Shown one piece after another: positions 1 through 7,546 of a stretch of DNA of 64,000 bases. The DNA lies in the NCBI RefSeq assembly GCF_017163935.1, contig NZ_JABVZR010000001.1, positions 992,001-1,056,000 on the forward strand. The letters run 5' to 3'. The stretch comes from Novosphingobium terrae. GTDB lineage: Bacteria > Pseudomonadota > Alphaproteobacteria > Sphingomonadales > Sphingomonadaceae. A program made the position numbers and the translations under genes. Each line of letters starts with the position of its first letter. Position 1 is the first letter of the stretch. The notes below the pieces were generated by a model. That model was not told the DNA's origin, ran no database searches, and saw only the letters and a list, made by a program, of their open reading frames with translations.

Positions 1-1164
1 CTCGCGCACGCGGCCAATGATGCGCGAGGGATCGTCGCGGTCCAGCAGCACGCAGCCCAGCGCATATTTGCGCATCGCCCCCACGCCATGGGTGAAGAGC
101 AGCCAGCCAGCGTCCGTCAGGATCGGGCTGCCGCAATTGCCGATCTGGATGAACTCCCAGGGGTATTTCGGCTCCATCAGCAGCACGCCCTCATCGTCCC
201 AGCGTTCCAGCCGGTCCGATTTGAGGAGGTAGAGGTTCTTGCCGTCCTGACGGCCCACCATCAGATAGTGTCCGTCGATCTTCTGCGGGAAGAGCGCCAT
301 GCCCTTGTTGCGCCCGGCGCGGCCCTGCACCGGCTCCAGCGTGAAGCGATGAAAGTCGCGCGTGCGCAGCAATTCGCTGCGGATCGAGCGGCCCGAATAG
401 GCGGTGTAGGTGCCGACCCATTCGATGTCGCCCCCGCCATGGTCGAGCCGAACCAGACGCAAGTCTTCAAGCCCGTTGGCCTGCTGCTCGGTGATGGGGA
501 AGATCACCGTGTTGGAGAGGCTGCTTTCGGGATGGCGCTCCACCTGAACGGGGGCGTCCTCATCCTGAATGCCAAGGCCATGGTCGCAGCGCTGCACGGC
601 GGTGGCGAAGGCGGATTCGGGCCAGAGCGAAAAGCTGCCGTCATCGCTGGCGATCCCCTCGCGGAAGGCGACCGAGCTGATATGCCCTTCGCCCACCGCG
701 CGCAGCGAGAGGATGAAGCGCACCGTGCCCTCCTTCATCCCGCTCTGATCGGGATGGGGCACGATGGAAGGGTTCATCAGCGCGGCGGCGGCATAGGTGT
801 ATTCATGGCAGAAATAGGCGCCGATCAGCTTGCGCCGCGTGGGCGAGAAATCCGCCACGCCCAGGTCGCGGCGGCCTAGTTCCAGCGCGATGGCCACCTC
901 CTCGAAGCGGGCCTCGAACATATGTTCGGTCTGCCAGTGGCGGTCGAGGAAATCGTGGAGGACCAGCGCATATTCGCGTTCCACCCGCGCCTCGTCCAGC
1001 CCGGCGACATCGCGCACAAGACGCAAGGCGCGCCCTTCAGGCGCGCCTGCTCCCTGCCACCCCAGATGGAAGGGGCGCAGAACGACCCGCGTGGGGTCGG
1101 CATGAAGTCTCTCATCAAGAATATGCAGCGGATTGCGCGACAGGACGTGCAACTGTTTGTCCAA
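1..1164 (-). CDS. GH130 family glycosidase / mannoside phosphorylase (3' end outside window)
   Basis: Reading the minus strand from a TTG codon at 1164 gives 388 codons open to the window edge, so the C-terminus is missing. The protein starts MDKQLHVLSRNPLHILDERL and carries a GLEDLRLV segment followed by GTYTAYSG, matching the GxEDPR-type motif that holds the catalytic Asp region of GH130 beta-mannoside phosphorylases and hydrolases. The TTG start is supported by an AAGGGGA ribosome site seven bases upstream; the nearest in-frame ATG lies far inside the conserved part. The gene overlaps the last 50 bases of the upstream glycosyltransferase gene, so the two are co-transcribed and probably translationally coupled. 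Pairing of GH130 with a GT4 enzyme suggests synthesis and trimming or phosphorolysis of a mannose-containing oligosaccharide; the exact substrate cannot be read from sequence. Confidence 0.85.
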   Translation of the reverse strand, partial: MDKQLHVLSRNPLHILDERLHADPTRVVLRPFHLGWQGAGAPEGRALRLVRDVAGLDEARVEREYALVLHDFLDRHWQTEHMFEARFEEVAIALELGRRDLGVADFSPTRRKLIGAYFCHEYTYAAAALMNPSIVPHPDQSGMKEGTVRFILSLRAVGEGHISSVAFREGIASDDGSFSLWPESAFATAVQRCDHGLGIQDEDAPVQVERHPESSLSNTVIFPITEQQANGLEDLRLVRLDHGGGDIEWVGTYTAYSGRSIRSELLRTRDFHRFTLEPVQGRAGRNKGMALFPQKIDGHYLMVGRQDGKNLYLLKSDRLERWDDEGVLLMEPKYPWEFIQIGNCGSPILTDAGWLLFTHGVGAMRKYALGCVLLDRDDPSRIIGRVRE

Positions 1165-3511
1165 GGTTGATCCCCTTGATGGGCGTCTGGCTGGCCGTGG
1201 AAACGACGGCTTGTGTGAACTGGGGCGGCTGAAGACGACGCAGCAGGCGCGACAGGCTGTGATGGCCAAGCTGGAAGGCCAGAATCGATTCCGCGCCCGA
1301 ATTTTCGTTACGCCCTCTCGGCGTTACACCGTCCCGGCACCGTCCGGTGGCGATATCGGCCAGCACGACGCCGCGATCATTGGCGCCGAAGAACCATTGA
1401 TACACCTGCAGGGCCTGATCGGTCCACCCCTTCTCGCCGGTTGCGACGAAAGCGCTATGCGCGGCCTCGATAGCGGCCTGCGCTTCAAGGGGTTGTTGAT
1501 CAAAGGGTTGCCATGTGCCCTGACGGCCAAAGCTTTCCGAGCCGATGGGGCGGAAATGGCCCTGAATGCCGGTCTGGCAACGGCTGATCCAGTCGAGCGT
1601 TTCAAGGCCGATGGCCAGCCAGTTCTTCTCGCCCAGCAGATGGCCCGCCTCGATCAGCACCTGGCACAGGCGCGGATTGTCATAGCCCAGCACCGCCTCG
1701 AACCATGCCCAGTCGGGGCGGCGGGTCTTGTCGAGCAGATGGGCCAGCATGTTGCAGCTGTCGATCACCATGTCGCGCGCGCCGCCATGGCGGTGCCCGG
1801 CGCGCATCAGCGCCAGCGAGCCCAGCGCGGCAAAGCCCATGGCGCGGGGGCTCTGCAGGGGTTCGATCCCCTCCAGAACCGTGTCGAAAAGATCGAGCGC
1901 CCATGCCTTGATATCGGGCAGGGGCGAATGCTCCACCGTATGACCCAGCGCCCAGAGCGCACGGCCATTGGAATCCTCCGAGCCTTCGGTTTCGCACCAT
2001 GTCCGGTCGAAGTTCATGAAGTTGCGGAAGCGGCCCTTGTCCGGGTTCCAGGCATATTGCACGAAGGCGGCGTAGCAGATGCTCCAGCGCATGCGCTCGC
2101 TTTCGCTCAGCGAGGTGGAGACATTCATCAGCATCAGCGCACGGGCATTGTCATCAAGGCAATAGCCATGGCGGCGATCCGGCACGATGCCCACCGCATG
2201 CTGAAGCATCCCCGTGGCATCGCTCATGGCGAAGACGGCGGAGAGCCCCGGCACCATCTGCGGCGACGCCGGCTTGGGCGAAGGGGCCATGGTCTCACGC
2301 ACCAGCGCCGCCCCGGCCTTGGCGAACTGCGGCCAGATCGTCTGGCGGCCACGCTGATAGGCGCGCAGCTTGGTGGCCATCAGCGCCTTGGGATTGTCCA
2401 GCAGCGCGTTCACCGCCTGAGCGATGGCGTCCGGCGCATTGGTGTCGATCAGGCAGCCCACGCCATCGGCCAGCAGCTCGCGGGCATGGACATAGGGCGT
2501 TGAAACCACCGCCTTGCCCAGCGCCACCGCATAGCTGAGCGTGCCCGAGGTGGACTGGCCCAGATTGGGGTAGGGCGTGATGTAGATATCGCAGGCCTCA
2601 AGCTGGTCGAGCAGCTCATCGGTGTCGAGGAAGCGGTTTTCCCAGACGATATGTTGGGCGACGCCCAGCTCTTGCGCGCGGGCGATCAGCCCTTCGCGAT
2701 AGCTTTCACCGTCGCGCGCCAGCAGCACCGGATGGGTGGCGCCCAGAATGCGATAGACCACCTGAGGATGCCGCGCGATGATCGCGGGCAGCGCTTCGAT
2801 CACCTGCTCCAGACCCTTGCCGGGGCCCAGCAGGCCGAAGGTGGTCAGCACCTGCTTGCCGTCCAGCCCCATGCGCGCCTTGGCGCCTTCCTCGCCGCCG
2901 AAGGGGCGGTCTGGCGCGCCATGCTCGATGATCTCGACGATCTCGGGTCGGGCCTTGTAGGTGGAGGTGAGCAGATCGGCCCCATGGCGCGACATCACCA
3001 TCACCTTGCTGGCTCGCTCAAGCAGATGCTGCGTCACCGCGCGCTGCCCTGCGGAAGGCTCGGCCAGCACGGTGTGGAAGGTGATCAGCAGCGGGGCCGC
3101 GACGCCATCGACCAGCTCGCGCACCATATCGCCATCGGGGCCGCCGAAGATGCCGAACTCATGCTGCAGCCAGACCACATCGGCGCCGCTCTCATTGATC
3201 AGCCGCGCGGCGCGGGCATAGGCCTGCGCGCTGTCAGCCTCGATGGTGCGGACATGGTCTTCATAGGCGAGGCCAGAATCCTTCTGGTCCAGCGCATAGA
3301 CATCGACGTCGATATCGGGGACGAAGGCGGCCAGCTTCTCGCGGATGTCGCAGGTGAAAGTGGCGATGCCGCAGCGGCGCGGAGTGTAAGTGCCGATCAG
3401 CGCCACGCGCAGGCGGGGCATGCGGGGCTCCGAAGCGAAAAGGTCCACCACCTCGGCCACGAGTTGGTCGGAGGGCTTCTGATCGCGCAGGCTGGGGAAG
3501 TCGTCGGTCAT
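1115..3511 (-). CDS. GT4 glycosyltransferase fused to a C-terminal helical glycosidase-like domain
   Basis: About 798 residues from an ATG at 3511, preceded by AGAGGGAAG. An in-frame ATG at 3709 would add 66 Arg/Ala-rich residues without a ribosome site and is unlikely. Residues about 35-400 form a GT-B glycosyltransferase: GTYTPRRCGIATF near the N-terminus, then TTFGLLGPGKGLEQVI and a donor-site region YPNLGQSTSGTLSYAVALGKAVVST. Residues about 430-760 are a separate alpha-helical domain with conserved GYCLDDNARAL, CETEGSEDSNGRALWALG and NENSGAESILAF, resembling (alpha/alpha)6 sugar-active domains. The GH130 gene follows and overlaps. Cytoplasmic by lack of signal or membrane segments. The likely role is oligosaccharide synthesis together with GH130; the acceptor is unknown. 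The fused helical domain could be a hydrolase or only a binding module. Confidence 0.85.
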   Translation of the reverse strand: MTDDFPSLRDQKPSDQLVAEVVDLFASEPRMPRLRVALIGTYTPRRCGIATFTCDIREKLAAFVPDIDVDVYALDQKDSGLAYEDHVRTIEADSAQAYARAARLINESGADVVWLQHEFGIFGGPDGDMVRELVDGVAAPLLITFHTVLAEPSAGQRAVTQHLLERASKVMVMSRHGADLLTSTYKARPEIVEIIEHGAPDRPFGGEEGAKARMGLDGKQVLTTFGLLGPGKGLEQVIEALPAIIARHPQVVYRILGATHPVLLARDGESYREGLIARAQELGVAQHIVWENRFLDTDELLDQLEACDIYITPYPNLGQSTSGTLSYAVALGKAVVSTPYVHARELLADGVGCLIDTNAPDAIAQAVNALLDNPKALMATKLRAYQRGRQTIWPQFAKAGAALVRETMAPSPKPASPQMVPGLSAVFAMSDATGMLQHAVGIVPDRRHGYCLDDNARALMLMNVSTSLSESERMRWSICYAAFVQYAWNPDKGRFRNFMNFDRTWCETEGSEDSNGRALWALGHTVEHSPLPDIKAWALDLFDTVLEGIEPLQSPRAMGFAALGSLALMRAGHRHGGARDMVIDSCNMLAHLLDKTRRPDWAWFEAVLGYDNPRLCQVLIEAGHLLGEKNWLAIGLETLDWISRCQTGIQGHFRPIGSESFGRQGTWQPFDQQPLEAQAAIEAAHSAFVATGEKGWTDQALQVYQWFFGANDRGVVLADIATGRCRDGVTPRGRNENSGAESILAFQLGHHSLSRLLRRLQPPQFTQAVVSTASQTPIKGINLGQTVARPVAQSAAYS

Positions 3512-3763
3512 GGTGGGTCTTCCCTCTTGCTGGCGGCGTCTCGCTGCCGGATGGGCCGGTCGATCCGGGCCTATCTGGGACAATGGGTCAGCCATGGCGG
3601 AGTTCCACGCGTTTCCGGCAAAAACCGACTGGTGGTATAAGGCTTGCGACAAAGGCACTTGGCTGTGTCTGACGGGCCTGTGGCGCGCGAATCCGGCGCG
3701 GCTGTTCACGGCTGCGACAGAGCGCAGCAGGCCGGTCTGGAAGGGGCTTTCATCCCCGGGCGA

Positions 3764-3940
3764 TCATTTGATCTTCTTGGCGATCTTGGCCATCAGGCTC
3801 TCGAACTCGGGCGGCACGCCTTCATCCACGGCAGCATTGTAGAAGTCGCGGATGTCCTTGCCCCATCCGGTCTGCTCAAGCAGCTTGTCGGAGCTTTCGA
3901 TTGGCTGGTTGCCAAACAGGGAAGGGCTGGGATCGGGCAC
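3764..3940 (-). CDS. nepR: NepR-like anti-sigma factor (small, GTG start)
   Basis: A 58-codon minus-strand reading frame starting at GTG 3940, with a GGAAG ribosome site six bases upstream and an in-frame stop just before it. The C-terminal 33 residues (GKDIRDFYNAAVDEGVPPEF then ESLMAKIAKKIK) fit the NepR pattern I/LRxxYxxxVxExVPxxFxxLLxxI that binds EcfG-type sigma factors. It lies 205 bp downstream of phyR on the same strand. In the known mechanism NepR holds EcfG inactive until phosphorylated PhyR captures NepR. No other nepR candidate lies beside ecfG, where the gene is normally found, so this is probably the functional one in a rearranged order. An ATG-started frame overlapping it (3876-4127) has Arg-rich, non-conserved sequence. 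Confidence 0.75.
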   Translation of the reverse strand: MPDPSPSLFGNQPIESSDKLLEQTGWGKDIRDFYNAAVDEGVPPEFESLMAKIAKKIK

Positions 3941-4071
3941 GGTCAGCTTCCAGTCGAGAAAACATCATGGCATGGCGGCGGCGATCATAGCGCCGTAACA
4001 CAAACTCGGCGAGACTAGCGCCAGAGAGCAGCGTTACGGTTAAAATCGCAGCGCCATGCTCTGAATTCGAA

Positions 4072-4096
4072 AATGTTATCCCCCGGCGAATGTTCC
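4072..4096 (-). promoter_or_regulatory. EcfG-type promoter candidate upstream of nepR-like gene
   Basis: On the minus strand GGAAC (4096-4092), 16 bases, then CATT (4075-4072). The family consensus is GGAAC-N16/17-cGTT, so one position of the -10 differs. The same variant occurs before ecfG and the ferritin-like gene. It lies inside the hairpin that follows phyR and would give nepR its own transcript with a leader of about 125 bases. Confidence 0.5.
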
Positions 4097-4136
4097 GCAT
4101 TGCACAACGGCTGGGCGCAAGCGGCATTCGCCGGGG
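4081..4136 (-). terminator. Long hairpin immediately downstream of phyR
   Basis: CCCCGGCGAATG (4081-4092) pairs perfectly with CATTCGCCGGGG (4125-4136) and the stem continues by four more pairs across a two-base bulge, with a 22-base loop. It begins nine bases after the phyR stop. On the minus strand it is followed by ATAACATTTT rather than a clean T run, so termination may be partial. It contains the -35 box of the candidate nepR promoter. Confidence 0.6.
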
Positions 4137-4145
4137 CGAGCAGGA

Positions 4146-4967
4146 TCAGGCATTCAGATTCGAGCCGAAGAACAGCGCCTGGCTGATGGTGGTCAGCACG
4201 GTTTCCTCGCGGAAGGGTTTGCTGATCAGCAGGGTGGGTTCCAGCCCTTCGCCGGTCAGCAGCTTTTCGGGGAAGGCGGTGATGAAGATCACCGGCACCG
4301 GGCCGATCTTGAGGATATCCTCCACCGCATCGATGCCCGAGCTGCCATCGGCCAGCTGAATGTCGCTGAGCACCAGCGTGGGGCGATGCGCCGCATAGGC
4401 CTCACGCGCCTGCGAGGCGGTGGTGGCGCTGGCCACAATGCGATGGCCCGCGCTGCTGACGATATCGGCCAGATGGGTGGAGATCAGCGGCTCATCCTCG
4501 ATGATCAGCACATCGGCCACATTGTCCCGCGCGATATCGGCCAGCGCTTCCTTCACCAGCTCTTCGGCCTCTTCATCCGAAACGCTCAGGATCTGCGCGG
4601 TTTCGGGAATCGAGAAATCCTCCAGCTGGCTGAGCAGCAGCGCCTGCCGACGCAGCGTGGACACGCGGCCCAGCTGCGAGGGGCTGCCTTCTTCCGGCCC
4701 GGCGCCATCGCGGCCCACATCGGGGTCCACCGAGGTCCATACGCCGGTAAAGGCATGATAAAGTCCAACGCGGCTCTGCGAGATACGCTCCAGCAGATCG
4801 GCGTCTTCCAGCGCGGCGTTCAGGGTCATGCGCACCAGATTGTCGCCCATGGACTGCGATCCGGTCACGGCGCGGGCATAGCGGCGTAGATAGGGCAGGG
4901 AGGATGCCAGTGCCTGGGTCGGTGACGTCTGGGTAGCGGGGTTGGGGCGATCCGAAGTAAGCGGCAT
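4146..4967 (-). CDS. phyR: PhyR general stress response regulator (anti-anti-sigma factor)
   Basis: 273 residues from ATG 4967, with AAGGATCG upstream. Residues about 15-150 form a sigma-factor-like domain (LPYLRRYARAVTG, then IPETAQILSVSDEEAEELV) that mimics EcfG. Residues 153-270 form a receiver domain with acidic pocket EDE (157-159), phospho-acceptor Asp202 in VLSDIQLADG, Thr230 in VIFITAFPEKLL (the PhyR form of the FATGUY motif) and Lys250. On phosphorylation PhyR binds NepR and frees EcfG. It is divergent from ecfG across 340 bp and is followed by the nepR-like gene. An EcfG-like promoter about 125 bp upstream suggests autoregulation. Order and motifs make the call secure. Confidence 0.96.
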   Translation of the reverse strand: MPLTSDRPNPATQTSPTQALASSLPYLRRYARAVTGSQSMGDNLVRMTLNAALEDADLLERISQSRVGLYHAFTGVWTSVDPDVGRDGAGPEEGSPSQLGRVSTLRRQALLLSQLEDFSIPETAQILSVSDEEAEELVKEALADIARDNVADVLIIEDEPLISTHLADIVSSAGHRIVASATTASQAREAYAAHRPTLVLSDIQLADGSSGIDAVEDILKIGPVPVIFITAFPEKLLTGEGLEPTLLISKPFREETVLTTISQALFFGSNLNA

Positions 4968-5095
4968 CAAACGATCCTTGATCCTGGCAGGACAGCCACG
5001 CTCCGGCGTCAGGCCTCTGCCGATCGTTTCATGGCTGCTTGCGCCTGCCGATCTGCGGAATTCCCCCTGCGCGCCCGGGCGCTGTCCTGAGGCTT

Positions 5096-5120
5096 TACGA
5101 TTTTGCCGCCTGCTTGTTCC
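5096..5120 (-). promoter_or_regulatory. EcfG-like promoter toward phyR
   Basis: Minus-strand GGAAC (5120-5116), 16-base spacer, CGTA (5099-5096), one base off the cGTT -10 consensus. It lies about 130 bp from the phyR start. The -10 region reads CGTAAAGC, the same eight bases as in the candidate egtD promoter. Confidence 0.5.
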
Positions 5121-5249
5121 GCCTCATGCTGCGCAGCATGGCGAAAATTATTTTTTGCATCGGCTGAACCTTGCGCGGAACCCCGGTTTTCTGCGGGATT
5201 CGCGGTGACGGCAAGGGCGCCGAACCGTACAGGGGGCTGGATATGCTGC

Positions 5250-5274
5250 GGAACCTATGCGGCGCCCGGCCATT
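5250..5274 (+). promoter_or_regulatory. EcfG-type promoter candidate upstream of ecfG
   Basis: GGAAC (5250-5254), 16-base spacer, CATT (5271-5274), 32 bp before the ecfG start codon. The -10 differs by one base from cGTT. Autoregulation of ecfG through such an element is usual in the family. Confidence 0.5.
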
Positions 5275-5306
5275 GAAGGGTTAACACAGACGACGGGAGA
5301 CGCCCC

Positions 5307-6002
5307 ATGATCGAACAGACGATCGACGAGAACAAGCAGCTGGCTCCCCAGCGTAATCTGGCGGCCAATGGTGCCAGAATTCAGGGAAAGATCGAAGGCG
5401 ACCCGCTTTCGGACGCCGATTTCCACAAGGAACTGACCGCCGCCATTCCGCATCTGCGCGCCTTTGCCCGCATGCTCTGCGGCGATCGTGACCGGGCCGA
5501 CGATCTGGCTCAGGAAACGCTGATGAAGGCCTGGGCCGCGCGTGACCGCTATGTGGCGGGCAGCAGCTTCCGCGCCTGGACCTACACGATCCTGCGCCAT
5601 CACTATTTCGGTCAGGTCCGCCGCGAACGCTTCGTGGGCGAATATGACGAGACCGAGGCCGAGCGCATCCTCAACATCCAGGGTTCGCAGGAAGGCCGCC
5701 TTGAGGCTGCCGACGTGCTGCGCGCTCTGGCCACCCTGCCTGCCGCCCAGCGCGAGGTGCTGGTGCTGGTCTCCATCGGCAGCGTCAGCTATGAGGAAAT
5801 CGCCGAAATCTGCGGCGTGGCACTCGGTACGGTCAAGAGCCGCATCGCCCGTGCCCGTGCGGCGCTCTCTGCCGCGATCGACAGCGGCGTGCTGCCCGAT
5901 GCCCGCAGCAGCTTCGTGCTGAAGGGCGAAGTGCTCGATGCTTTCCTTGAGGAGCTGCGCAAGGTCGCGCCGCCTCACATCATCGCTCGACTGGCAGCCT
6001 GA
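5307..6002 (+). CDS. ecfG: EcfG-family general stress sigma factor
   Basis: 231 residues from ATG 5307 with CGGGAGA upstream. Sigma region 2 spans about 42-105 (AFARMLCGDRDRADDLAQET, FRAWTYTILRHHYF) and region 4 about 143-192 (LPAAQREVLVLVS, YEEIAEICGVALGTVKSRIA). It directs RNA polymerase to GGAAC-N16/17-cGTT promoters, several of which occur in this window. It is longer than the usual 170-190 residues: about 40 residues precede region 2 and about 38 follow region 4, the latter ending in a helical segment VLDAFLEELRKVAPPHIIAR. It is divergent from phyR and convergent with the kinase operon, separated from the latter by a strong hairpin. Confidence 0.93.
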   Translation: MIEQTIDENKQLAPQRNLAANGARIQGKIEGDPLSDADFHKELTAAIPHLRAFARMLCGDRDRADDLAQETLMKAWAARDRYVAGSSFRAWTYTILRHHYFGQVRRERFVGEYDETEAERILNIQGSQEGRLEAADVLRALATLPAAQREVLVLVSIGSVSYEEIAEICGVALGTVKSRIARARAALSAAIDSGVLPDARSSFVLKGEVLDAFLEELRKVAPPHIIARLAA

Positions 6003-6020
6003 CCCTTCCCTGCCAGACCC

Positions 6021-6057
6021 GCCGGCGGCCTCGCGCAAGCGATGGCCGCCGGTTTTC
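6021..6057. terminator. Intrinsic terminator after ecfG
   Basis: CCGGCGGCC (6022-6030) pairs with GGCCGCCGG (6044-6052), followed on the plus strand by TTTTCG. It stands between the convergent ecfG and receiver-kinase genes. Confidence 0.8.
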
Positions 6058-6065
6058 GTTTCCGC

Positions 6066-7103
6066 CTAGCGTAAAGGCGCGATCAGCTCCGCGCGCAGGC
6101 CCGGGGCGGTGTTGATGACAGACAGCTTGCTGCCCAGCGCCTCGCTCATGGTGCGGATCAGCTGAGAGCCAAGGCCCGTCCCCTTGGCCGGGGCGTCCGG
6201 ATCGTAGCCGCGCCCGTCATCCTCCACCGCCAGACGGTAGGCATCATCGCCCTGCGCCTGCAGATAGATGCGCACCTCGCCCGGCTCATGCTCGGCATAG
6301 GCGTATTTGCAGGCGTTGCTGACCAGTTCGTTGATCAGAATGCCCAGTGTCACCGCCACCGAGGCCGGCAGCACCAGCGGATCGACAAAGACTCGCATCA
6401 CGCGCGGTGAGGCCTCGCTGGAAAAGCTGCCCGCCAGATCCTCGGCCAGGCCCAGCACATAGCTGTCCATCGCGATGGTGGTGGAGGCGCCGCCCACGTA
6501 AAGCTGACGATGCACCCGCCCCACGGCATGGATGCGCTGACGAATATCGCGCAGCATGGCCTGCGCTTCCTCGCCGCGCGCGATGCGCGATTGCAGCGTC
6601 ACCACGGCAGACACCATCTGCAGACTGTTGGCCACGCGATGGTTCATCTCGCCCAGCATGGCTTCCAGCTTGGTGTTGGTTTCGCGCAGGCGTTGTTCGG
6701 CCAGTTCCTTCTCGATCAGCGTGCGCCGCGCCGCCAGCGCCTGCCCGATGGTGCGGGTGAGCAGATCGAAGAAATCCTCGCTGACGGTCTTGATGACGTA
6801 ATCGACCGCGCCCGCCTTCAGCGCCGCCACCGCGATGCTGGTCTCTTCCGATCCGGTCACATAGATCACGGCGGGCGGGTTGGGCAGCCCCATCAGCTGG
6901 TCCAGCGTTTCCAGCCCGTTCTGCCCCGGCATATAGTGATCGAGCGCGACGACATCGAAACTCTGATCGCGCGCCAGCTCCACGCCCTGCCTGCCGCTGT
7001 CGCAGGTGGTGACGTCGAAACCCTCGCGCCCCAGCCGCCGCTTGGCGAGCAGGCACAGGCCCTCGTCATCGTCGATATAGAGCAGGCGCGGCTTGGCTGA
7101 CAT
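6066..7103 (-). CDS. Receiver-HWE/HisKA_2 hybrid histidine kinase (PakF-like)
   Basis: 345 residues. An N-terminal receiver domain (1-120) has DDD at 11-13, phospho-acceptor Asp55 in VVALDHYMPG and Lys105. A HisKA_2 dimerisation segment follows with His155 in GEMNHRVANS, the HRxxN motif of kinases that feed PhyR, then an HATPase domain with NELVSNACKYA (Asn259, Asn263) and EDDGRGYD. No membrane segment, so cytosolic. This architecture matches PakF, a PhyR-activating kinase of Sphingomonas, and its position beside the phyR/ecfG core supports that role. It is the last gene of a four-gene operon and overlaps the response-regulator stop codon by one base (TGATG). Confidence 0.88.
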   Translation of the reverse strand: MSAKPRLLYIDDDEGLCLLAKRRLGREGFDVTTCDSGRQGVELARDQSFDVVALDHYMPGQNGLETLDQLMGLPNPPAVIYVTGSEETSIAVAALKAGAVDYVIKTVSEDFFDLLTRTIGQALAARRTLIEKELAEQRLRETNTKLEAMLGEMNHRVANSLQMVSAVVTLQSRIARGEEAQAMLRDIRQRIHAVGRVHRQLYVGGASTTIAMDSYVLGLAEDLAGSFSSEASPRVMRVFVDPLVLPASVAVTLGILINELVSNACKYAYAEHEPGEVRIYLQAQGDDAYRLAVEDDGRGYDPDAPAKGTGLGSQLIRTMSEALGSKLSVINTAPGLRAELIAPLR

Positions 7104-7546
7104 CAGAGCCCGGCGTCCGGCACCTGGATCACCGAAAGGAACAGGCCCAATTGGCGGATGGCAGCGGCGAAATTCTCGTAATTCACCGGCTTGGTGATGT
7201 AGACATTGCAGCCCAGATCATAGCAGCGCTCGATCTCATGCTTGTCGTCGGTGGTGGTCAGCACCACCACGGGGGTGCGGCGCAGATGCTCCTCGGACTT
7301 GATCTTTGTCAGGATGTCGATCCCGCTCATGTCCGGCAGGTTGAGGTCCAGCAGGATCAGCGCCGGGCCATTGTGCACCGGGCCGCGCGGGGCGTTGAAG
7401 ATGAACTCCAGCGCATCATGGCCGTTGGAGAGATGCACGATCTCGTTGGAAATCCCGGCACGGCGGATGTTCTTCTCGATCAGCAGAGCATGGCCCTCAT
7501 CGTCCTCGATCATGATGATGGTGACGCTGTGATGGGTCTGGGTCAT
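7103..7546 (-). CDS. Single-domain response regulator (Rcp1/CheY-like)
   Basis: 147 residues consisting of one receiver domain: acidic pair EDD at 14-16, phospho-acceptor Asp67 in ILLDLNLPDMSG, Thr97/98 and Lys119 in YITKPVN. No output domain. The long beta3-alpha3 segment and LTTTDDKHEIERCYDLGCN are typical of Rcp1-type regulators that pair with phytochrome or CHASE3 kinases. Start at ATG 7546 overlaps the upstream kinase stop (ATGA), and its stop overlaps the next kinase start, so all three are coupled. The likely role is phosphotransfer between the membrane kinase and the receiver-kinase. It lacks the FATGUY signature of SdrG-type regulators. Confidence 0.9.
   Translation of the reverse strand: MTQTHHSVTIIMIEDDEGHALLIEKNIRRAGISNEIVHLSNGHDALEFIFNAPRGPVHNGPALILLDLNLPDMSGIDILTKIKSEEHLRRTPVVVLTTTDDKHEIERCYDLGCNVYITKPVNYENFAAAIRQLGLFLSVIQVPDAGL

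Larger units (their letters stand above)
4971..5306. promoter_or_regulatory. phyR-ecfG divergent intergenic region
   Basis: A 336-bp stretch without a convincing gene. It holds an EcfG-like promoter toward phyR (5096-5120), another toward ecfG (5250-5274), and the ecfG ribosome site CGGGAGA. No NepR-like peptide can be read here on either strand, unlike in most alphaproteobacteria where nepR sits just before ecfG. Confidence 0.7.

Noticed and set aside
1133..3640. Two long plus-strand frames opposite the glycosyltransferase gene
   Set aside because: Shadows of the GT4 fusion gene; no domain, no ribosome sites.
3876..4127. 83-codon minus-strand frame overlapping the nepR-like gene
   Set aside because: Arg-rich, no conserved family, and it runs through the phyR hairpin and candidate promoter; the NepR-like frame explains the region better.
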